This document shows, piece by piece, positions 58,068-64,000 of a stretch of DNA of 64,000 nucleotides. Location of the stretch: positions 124,001 through 188,000 of the forward strand of contig JAFWSJ010000015.1 of NCBI GenBank assembly GCA_017524405.1, in the 5' to 3' direction. Each line of letters starts with the position of its first letter. Position 1 is the first letter of the stretch. This DNA is from Candidatus Saccharimonadota bacterium (GTDB taxonomy: Bacteria; Patescibacteriota; Saccharimonadia; Saccharimonadales; Saccharimonadaceae). The notes beneath the pieces are model-generated. The model was not told the DNA's origin and did not search any database. It saw nothing but the letters and a program-made list of their open reading frames with translations. The translations under genes and the position numbers were made by a program.

Positions 58068-58073
58068 TAAAAT
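58068..58073 (+). promoter_or_regulatory. Extended -10 of gene 58081, leaderless
   Basis: TATGCTAAAAT; the hexamer ends 7 bases before the ATG. The same sequence precedes the paralog at 62988. Confidence 0.6.
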
Positions 58074-58080
58074 AATAGAT

Positions 58081-59151
58081 ATGAATGAGGGTGAGAATAC
58101 TGGCATGCCTAAGTCTCCTGATTTTTCATCCCCAAATAATCCACCGAAAAATTCTGCATCGGCGTCTGTATATTCTGCCGCCGCGAGCCTTCCAGACGAA
58201 GACCCGTCGCAGCCTACGCAGTCAATTTCGTCCGGCAAACCTGCTCGTCCGCGCCTCGGTTTTTCTCGCAAATTCAAAGAATCGCAGCCGACTCAGCCGC
58301 GCGCTAATACATTTAGCAATGCACCAGAGTTTTTCAACCAAGCCGTTGGCGACATCGTAATCGCGAACGATAACGCAAAGGCGCAAAAAAAGAAGAACAA
58401 AAAATTTGCCATTCTTGCGGCCATTGTATTGGGCGCACTCGCTATCACGATTGTTGTGATTCTTGTCGTTAGCGGTATCAACCAGCCAAGCGCCAACAAG
58501 GTAAAGACCGCCTTCAATCGCTATGCAAACTATGTGCTCTACGGCGAAGAAAAAGATAGCAACATCGGAGAATATGACGAGTCTGCACATTATACAATCA
58601 TGGATAAACTCGTGAATACGGACGACAATTATAACAAACGTCTCAAGGAGCTTTTCGATATTTTCTACAAGGCATATAATGCCGCCGCGGAAAGTGGACT
58701 ATATGAAAAGGGCGGCATGAATGACTACAAGTGGATTGTCTATGATACCTACCTCAGTATTTATCTAGAAGACGCTCTTCCGGAAGATGAGCTGGCGGAA
58801 AAATTCTCAGAAGAAGGCGCGGAGGGGCTCAGGTCTCTTGTCAATGCTAAGACCGAATCGCTCCGGGACTTCCAGGAATCGTCTTATATCAAAGCATGGG
58901 CAGACGCTCGGCTCAGTTTTATCGCGGTACTAGAATATGAAAGTAAGTTTAGCTGCTACCTTGGTGACCCATCGAACAAAGCGAAATGCGACGTCAAACC
59001 TACGTCAGGAGAAGTATCTGCCATGGAGACGGCATATTCCAACTATAAACAGTCTGTGCAAGATCAAGAGTATTACGAAAAGATTAGTACACAAGGAATA
59101 ATAAACTACATATTTGACTACAGAGGAGCGTTTGATGGCAAAAAGAAGTAA
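58081..59151 (+). CDS. Single-pass membrane protein, paralog A, in T4SS-like locus
   Basis: 356 residues. A disordered S/P/N-rich N-terminus with the short motif APEFFNQAVGDIVIAND near residues 80-97, a basic stretch KKKNKK, one membrane segment (about 110-130), then an outside helical domain with VKTAFNRYANYVLYGEE. The same layout and many identical residues recur in the protein starting at 62988. The stop overlaps the VirB6-like gene start by 17 bases, so both are made together and may form a complex. Unknown family. Confidence 0.75.
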   Translation: MNEGENTGMPKSPDFSSPNNPPKNSASASVYSAAASLPDEDPSQPTQSISSGKPARPRLGFSRKFKESQPTQPRANTFSNAPEFFNQAVGDIVIANDNAKAQKKKNKKFAILAAIVLGALAITIVVILVVSGINQPSANKVKTAFNRYANYVLYGEEKDSNIGEYDESAHYTIMDKLVNTDDNYNKRLKELFDIFYKAYNAAAESGLYEKGGMNDYKWIVYDTYLSIYLEDALPEDELAEKFSEEGAEGLRSLVNAKTESLRDFQESSYIKAWADARLSFIAVLEYESKFSCYLGDPSNKAKCDVKPTSGEVSAMETAYSNYKQSVQDQEYYEKISTQGIINYIFDYRGAFDGKKK

Positions 59152-62100
59152 GATAATCGCGGCTCTCGTCCTAATTGTCGCAGCCATTTCTTTAGGCATA
59201 GCTATGACTACGAACGTCAGCGCGGACGGGGAGAGCTACCGCAGCTCTATCGATAAAAAGGCGCTATTCCAAGGGTTGGCAAAATGTATCTCGGACGGAT
59301 ACATGGACGACGTAGCGAACAGTGGCGCATATACCGGCCTAGAGTCTCTGTATAAGAGCAAAAGCGATTCGCTCAACAGACCTCTTGCTAGCTGGTCTGA
59401 CAGGGCAGTTAAGAATTCCAAGACGGCATATAAAGATATGGCGAGCTGCAAGGGCATTATTACCGGTAAAAACACCAGTGGCACGAACGCTGCCGACATA
59501 AAGAGCATATTTGTCACTATGGGTAACCAAACCATGGCTACCGGCAACGTTAACATGGGCAAGTATTTGACGCTGAAGTTCGGCTACGTCAATCAGGCAG
59601 TCGGCAAGACTGAGTGTATCCGATACAAAGTGCCGGTGAGATATGTGTTCGATAATGGCGCTAGAGCGTCGGCGGACAGGTATACGGACACCTTCTGTAT
59701 CGACTACAATGATAAGGATAAAAAAGTCACCAATGTGTATTGGACCGTAGACCCAGCATCTGTATCTCTCCAGACTATGAATTGCGATTGGGATGGTGGC
59801 GGCGTCGGCTGCTGGTATTCGAAATGGGGGACTGTTCTGCATGAACGTTGGGGCTGGAACCGTATTACGGATCTCAAATCTGCAATTATTGGTCTCGTTG
59901 GCTACATATATCGTCTAAGAAAAAACGAGAATGCTTTCGAGATTGACGCTACGAAAAAACAGTTCAAGCTAAAAGACATTGGCACTGTATCTTGGGACGG
60001 CGTTACTATAGACACGTTCAAAAATAACATCATGAACGGCATCACTAACGGTTCGAACTTCCAGGAGAGGAAAAGGGAGCGCAAGATTGGGGGAACCTAC
60101 AATGCGGCCTATATTGCTTGGAGCAATGAGCATAGTTGCTACGGCTTCGATACTCAGCAGGCTATCTGTGCGTATGACGGTAATACTGGCATAACGACAA
60201 TTCGGACCGAAGTACCTGATACTGAGGTAGTGTCGCGTGCGACCGGGGACGAGGGGGATGGCCCGTATAGCGTTTATACTGGTAAAGACTACGACCAGTA
60301 TAGGGCGATTGCGCAGATGAATGACTATACTGGCAAGATCGATACGAGCGACATGCGTAGCTTCGCTATCAAAAAGACATATCTCACGAAAACCGAGCAA
60401 GTACTTCTCTACATGCACTACTTGAATACGAACTTAGGCGCCGACGTAGACTGCGACGTCCCGGCCGATAAACAGTCGTATTACGGCGATCCTATCAAGT
60501 GGGTCAAGGACGGCGATACAAAAGTTTCTAAGCAGTGCTATATCAAGAACACGTCTAATAAAGATTTGAAGGCTCAGTTCAACGCGGTCGGTGACGCTTC
60601 TAGGAGACTCGGCGCCGCAGCCTTTGCTGGCGAGTTTGCGGGTAAGATAGGCTGGGATGGCCTTGTTGAATACTTTAAGAATCTCAACGAATCTCTCGTT
60701 CTAGACATGCCATCGGACAATGGCGGCAATGAAGGCTACAACGAGGGCACCGATCCTCGTGACGTCATTAGCACCACGGAAGCCGAGGCAGACAAGAACT
60801 GCTACAATTCCGCTGGTAGTTCAAACTGGATTGCTTGTCCGATTATCGATAACAGCTCCGTAGCATCCGAAGCTATGCAGGCATTCATTACTGGCATGCT
60901 CCAGGTAAACACTAAGCTATTCTCGAATGTTGACGGCGAAAACGGAACTTTCGAAGCATGGTCGGCTTTCCGGAATATCGCCAACATTGTATTTATCATT
61001 GTGTTTATAATAGTGATCATTTCCCAGGTCACCGGTGTGGGCATAGATAATTACGGCATTAAGAAAATCCTTCCTAAGCTCGTTCTTGGCGCGCTTCTCG
61101 TAAACGTTTCGTACTTCATATGCCAGGCCTGCGTAGATGTTGGAAACATCACTGGTGGCGGTATCAAGAATATCTTTGAGGGCATCGAACATAGCCTGAG
61201 CAATAACCGCTCTGTCGCATTCTCCTTTGCGCAGCAAAAGGCAGGTGCTGGTTTCATTGGCTTTAACGCAGCCGCAATTCTCATCGGTATCCTCGGCGCA
61301 GCATGGTATCTCTCGGGCGGTCAAATCTTAGTTCCGATCCTTCTCGCTGCGATTGGCGTTGTAATCGGTATTCTATTCCTTCTCATCCTCCTTGCCGTAC
61401 GCCAGGGCTTGGCGGTCGCGCTCGTCGTTCTTTCGCCGCTTGCGTTCGTTATGTATATGCTTCCGAATACCAAATCCATATTTAGCAAGTGGACAAAGCT
61501 ATTTGGTGGCGTTCTCTTAGCTTACCCACTCTGTAGCCTAGTCGTCTACGGCGGTCAAATGGTCTCCGCGATCATCCTCCTCTCCGCAGCTAAGGCGGCA
61601 GATGAAGGACTCGTCGTCACTAACTTTGCTCTAGCACTGACCTCAACAATCCTTTCGATCGCTCCAGTCTTCTTCATCCCGTCTCTCATCATGAAATCGA
61701 TGAGCGGTGTTGCGACCGTCGCTAATGGTCTTAAGGCTCGCGCAACCAGCCTTGGCAAGAGCGCATTCGATCGTAGTCACACCGCAGAAAATATGCGCAA
61801 TGTCGCCTTGGCTAGAAAAGACAATTTGAATGCCAGAAGCGCACGCAGGGCGCTTAGTCGTTATAAAGACGATAATTCCCTTACGGGTAGAGCGAGAAAG
61901 AGGGCGGCAAGAAACGTTCTCCTCGGCATCGACAAGAAGAATGCGGACTACTACGCAGGTGAGGCAAGGGGTATGAGCAAAGATGATCTCGTAATAATGG
62001 GGAACGAGGCGTTTGGAGCTGACGGTAGCTTCGACAATGAAAAGTATGATGCGGCACTTGCGCAGCTCTTTAATACAGGTAATGACGAGGAAGCGCTTAA

Positions 62101-62914
62101 GTTAATGAGCGATGTGTCCAATAGAGCTGCTGCGGCGAACTTGAATGGCGAGGTGCTCGAAAAGATTAAGTCTACTAACGCCCAAAGAGGCGGCACTATT
62201 GGCAAAGCCCTTTCGAAGGTTCAAGGAAAAGCAGGCAGGGCGGTGAGTCTCAACGAAGCAATGAGGGATGGCAAAATGGAAGAAGCCTTTAAAGGCATGG
62301 GTGATAATGTAATCGCTGGAATGACGAAAGACGAAATGAGCTTCCTATCAAGTGGCAGCTTCAACCTTTCTAATTTATTCACAAACGAGCAGTTGGCGAC
62401 AGCTGCTGCTACCCACACATCTGGCAAGGCGGGGGATAACTTTAATAAACTTCTTCGTGCAACTGGCCAAGCGGCTTCGGTAAGAGACACGGTATCAGTA
62501 GAACAGTGGGCTAAGATGAGCGAGCAAACTCTCAATGACCTCGGCTTTACCGATGCGCAAAACGAGACCTTCGCGCAGAGTATTATAGATAGCGGCGATG
62601 GCGAGCTCATGAACAGCGTTTCTGGTGGGAGACAGAGGGATCTCATCAATCAAAAGAATGCTGCAAAGGCAGCCGCAGAACAACTAGCGGCTCAGGCAGA
62701 AGAGGCTGCACGAAACAGCCAAGCTCAGTTCCAGCAGCGTATGACGCAGGCCGTTCAGAATGCGGAGCACGCTAGAGCTCAGCAGGCGCAATTGAACTAT
62801 AACGCTCAGCAAAGCCAACAGCGCTTCCAGCAGCGTATGACGCAGGCCGTCAATGAAATAAAACAGAACATGCAGCAGCCGCCAGAATCTTTTAGCGACG
62901 GCGGAGGCATCTAG
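59135..62914 (+). CDS. Large VirB6/TrbL-like membrane protein
   Basis: 1259 residues from ATG 59135, with GAGGAG 6 bases upstream; the upstream TTG is not needed. Signal peptide (1-34, ending VSADG), an outside domain of about 500 residues, then a helix-rich membrane region (FRNIANIVFIIVFIIVIISQ, LPKLVLGALLVNVSYFICQA, and six or so more to about residue 855) like TrbL/VirB6 channel proteins of type IV secretion. A cytosolic Ala/Arg-rich tail of about 400 residues ends in Gln-rich repeats. It probably forms a secretion or DNA-transfer pore. VirB4-type ATPase genes are expected nearby but lie outside the window. Confidence 0.8.
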   Translation: MAKRSKIIAALVLIVAAISLGIAMTTNVSADGESYRSSIDKKALFQGLAKCISDGYMDDVANSGAYTGLESLYKSKSDSLNRPLASWSDRAVKNSKTAYKDMASCKGIITGKNTSGTNAADIKSIFVTMGNQTMATGNVNMGKYLTLKFGYVNQAVGKTECIRYKVPVRYVFDNGARASADRYTDTFCIDYNDKDKKVTNVYWTVDPASVSLQTMNCDWDGGGVGCWYSKWGTVLHERWGWNRITDLKSAIIGLVGYIYRLRKNENAFEIDATKKQFKLKDIGTVSWDGVTIDTFKNNIMNGITNGSNFQERKRERKIGGTYNAAYIAWSNEHSCYGFDTQQAICAYDGNTGITTIRTEVPDTEVVSRATGDEGDGPYSVYTGKDYDQYRAIAQMNDYTGKIDTSDMRSFAIKKTYLTKTEQVLLYMHYLNTNLGADVDCDVPADKQSYYGDPIKWVKDGDTKVSKQCYIKNTSNKDLKAQFNAVGDASRRLGAAAFAGEFAGKIGWDGLVEYFKNLNESLVLDMPSDNGGNEGYNEGTDPRDVISTTEAEADKNCYNSAGSSNWIACPIIDNSSVASEAMQAFITGMLQVNTKLFSNVDGENGTFEAWSAFRNIANIVFIIVFIIVIISQVTGVGIDNYGIKKILPKLVLGALLVNVSYFICQACVDVGNITGGGIKNIFEGIEHSLSNNRSVAFSFAQQKAGAGFIGFNAAAILIGILGAAWYLSGGQILVPILLAAIGVVIGILFLLILLAVRQGLAVALVVLSPLAFVMYMLPNTKSIFSKWTKLFGGVLLAYPLCSLVVYGGQMVSAIILLSAAKAADEGLVVTNFALALTSTILSIAPVFFIPSLIMKSMSGVATVANGLKARATSLGKSAFDRSHTAENMRNVALARKDNLNARSARRALSRYKDDNSLTGRARKRAARNVLLGIDKKNADYYAGEARGMSKDDLVIMGNEAFGADGSFDNEKYDAALAQLFNTGNDEEALKLMSDVSNRAAAANLNGEVLEKIKSTNAQRGGTIGKALSKVQGKAGRAVSLNEAMRDGKMEEAFKGMGDNVIAGMTKDEMSFLSSGSFNLSNLFTNEQLATAAATHTSGKAGDNFNKLLRATGQAASVRDTVSVEQWAKMSEQTLNDLGFTDAQNETFAQSIIDSGDGELMNSVSGGRQRDLINQKNAAKAAAEQLAAQAEEAARNSQAQFQQRMTQAVQNAEHARAQQAQLNYNAQQSQQRFQQRMTQAVNEIKQNMQQPPESFSDGGGI
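62729..62754 (+). repeat. 26-base direct repeat, copy 1
   Basis: Exact copy of 62825-62850; encodes the QQRMTQAV unit in the Gln-rich tail of the VirB6-like protein. The two copies are 96 bases apart. Confidence 0.85.
62825..62850 (+). repeat. 26-base direct repeat, copy 2
   Basis: Exact copy of 62729-62754, in the same reading frame, near the end of the VirB6-like gene. Confidence 0.85.
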
Positions 62915-62925
62915 CCTCGCATAGA

Positions 62926-62949
62926 ACCGCCCGTTTTAGGGCGGTTTTT
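62926..62949 (+). terminator. Terminator after the VirB6-like gene
   Basis: ACCGCCC and GGGCGGT pair around GTTTTA, followed by TTTTT. Confidence 0.85.
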
Positions 62950-62987
62950 GTTGATTTTCAGATTTCGCTTATGCTAAAATTATAGGT

Positions 62988-64000
62988 ATGAATGAGGGTG
63001 AGAATTCTGGCGCGCCAAAGTCTCCAGTTTTTTCATCCCCAGACGCTTCACCGGAGAGTTTGGAACAGCTACAGCCGACTGCGGCTCCGGGCCAACAACC
63101 CGGTCAAATGATTGTCTCGTCCCCAGATGACGCCGCGGGCGTTTCGCCTCAGGCAGTTCAGGGCAGCGCTCGCCCAAAGCAGCGTATTAATTTCGGTTTC
63201 ACTCGCAAGTTCGCAGGGCATCAAGCGACCCAGCAACAGACGGTAATGCCGAACAATACGCCAGATTTCTTCAATCAGGCCGTCAACGATGTTGTTCTCG
63301 CCGATGAAGAAGCGGTCGCTAGGAAGCAGAAAACGAAAAAGATCGTTCTTCTTTCTGCGATTGCGCTCGGCGCGCTGGGCATTATCCTCATCGTAGTTCT
63401 TCTCGCCAAGCAGGCCGGTCGACCAAGCACTAATACGGTAAAAACCGCCTTTAATCGTTATGCGAACTATGTGCTTTACGGCGAAGAAAAAGATAGTGAC
63501 ATTGGAGGGCCGAGCAACGACGTCCGCTATACGATTATGGACAAATATATCAACGTGGACGATAACTACAACAAGCGCTTCAAGGAGCTCTTTGAAACCT
63601 TCTACGAGAAATATAATGCCGCTGCGGAAAGCGGGCTATACGAAAAAGGTGGCATGGACGGATACCGCGGCACGGTCCAAGACGTATATGCCAGCTTTTA
63701 TCTTGAAAATGTACTAGGCGAACAGGAGATTATTAGGAAATTCATCGATTTTGGTACGAGCGGCATCACGAAAGATATCGACGAATCAGTTAATGCATAT
63801 GGCTCTGGGCATAGCAACAACTATATTGACTACTGGGCAAAATCAAAAGAGACGTACTTGAATATGGTGGCTTATCTAGACGAGCACCATTGTCTTCCAT
63901 CGGATTACAGAAACTATGGCGATATCGCGTGCGACATTAATATGGAATCCGATGAAGGCTACAATAATGCTCGCTCCCAATACGAAGAATATCTCGACAA
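62988..64000 (+). CDS. Single-pass membrane protein, paralog B (3' end outside window)
   Basis: 337 codons open to the window edge. It begins MNEGENSGAPKSPVFSSP, nearly the same as paralog A, then a Q/P-rich region, the matching TPDFFNQAVNDVVLADEE motif, KKI-type basic stretch, one membrane segment (about 125-145) and VKTAFNRYANYVLYGEE as in paralog A. The outside domain diverges more. An identical TATGCTAAAAT -10 ends 7 bases before the ATG, so it too should be leaderless. A tandem duplication around the VirB6-like gene is the simplest explanation. Confidence 0.8.
   Translation, partial: MNEGENSGAPKSPVFSSPDASPESLEQLQPTAAPGQQPGQMIVSSPDDAAGVSPQAVQGSARPKQRINFGFTRKFAGHQATQQQTVMPNNTPDFFNQAVNDVVLADEEAVARKQKTKKIVLLSAIALGALGIILIVVLLAKQAGRPSTNTVKTAFNRYANYVLYGEEKDSDIGGPSNDVRYTIMDKYINVDDNYNKRFKELFETFYEKYNAAAESGLYEKGGMDGYRGTVQDVYASFYLENVLGEQEIIRKFIDFGTSGITKDIDESVNAYGSGHSNNYIDYWAKSKETYLNMVAYLDEHHCLPSDYRNYGDIACDINMESDEGYNNARSQYEEYLD

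Noticed and set aside
63460-63717. Separate 85-codon gene near the right edge
   Set aside because: It is out of frame with, and fully inside, the open frame starting at 62988, whose product matches paralog A throughout.
1-64000. Genome-wide reassignment of UGA to a sense codon
   Set aside because: UGA ends genes directly at terminators (45877-45879, 46614-46616), in the tsaE-tsaB ATGA overlap and before TAA at 14480-14485. The two in-frame UGA cases are therefore exceptions, not the code.

Overview
The window looks like a chromosome segment from a small-genome Patescibacteria (CPR) bacterium, most likely a Candidatus Saccharibacteria (TM7) relative. This is inferred from gene content and layout, not from a search. 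It is densely packed, with overlapping stops and TAATG junctions. Housekeeping and repair genes are complete (ruvA, ruvB, ruvC, rnhA, rnhB, metG, ftsH, murJ, tilS, ksgA, prfA, rny, nrdD/nrdG, dut). These are mixed with type IV pilin and ComEC genes, many one-membrane-pass or secreted proteins of unknown role, and a large VirB6/TrbL-like membrane protein of the kind seen in Saccharibacteria. Seven tRNA genes are visible. I found no rRNA, CRISPR array, insertion sequence or prophage.

Layout. 0-4.3 kb: end of an FtsB/DivIC-like gene, initiator tRNA, a flavoprotein operon and a surface protein broken by an in-frame TGA. 4.3-11.8 kb: ruvC, metG, an LtaS-like enzyme, comEC (also with an in-frame TGA), tsaE, tsaB, rny. 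11.8-16 kb: a four-gene pseudopilin operon. 16-31 kb: rnhA, CYTH protein, S20, a large secreted protein, ftsH, murJ, ruvB, rubrerythrin, secreted HNH nuclease, an RNase HII-YraN fusion, L19 and ruvA. 31-40.4 kb: a small structured transcript, DsbA-like protein, tilS, a G5 cell-wall protein, ksgA, the pilus ATPase, SpoU methylase, rimK with a RimB-like protease, and another pilin. 40.5-45.2 kb: tRNAs, dut and the nrdD-nrdG-formate channel operon with NrdR boxes. 45.2-52.3 kb: an accessory stretch with a transglutaminase-like protein, an XRE regulator and small membrane proteins. 52.4-64 kb: tRNA-Val, prfA, then a secretion and surface locus (structured leader RNA, proline-rich protein, sortase-type adhesin, VirB6-like protein flanked by two paralogous membrane proteins).

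Two promoter styles recur. About 20 genes, mostly housekeeping, have a -10 hexamer (TATAAT, TAAAAT, TAAACT or TATACT) only 6-8 bases before the start codon, which predicts leaderless mRNAs. A second group has -35 and -10 boxes 17 bp apart and a leader with a Shine-Dalgarno site. Several of those leaders can fold into competing helices that reach the ribosome site. The strongest, at 54.1-54.34 kb, can be drawn as a two-state switch and is the best candidate here for an undescribed regulatory RNA. UGA works as a stop in several genes next to terminators, yet two otherwise intact genes each carry one in-frame UGA.

Together the genes suggest a host-dependent cell that takes up DNA (pilins, PilB, ComEC, secreted HNH nuclease, DsbA), makes deoxynucleotides anaerobically with imported formate, and invests in surface and secretion proteins. 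All structures and family calls were read by eye.
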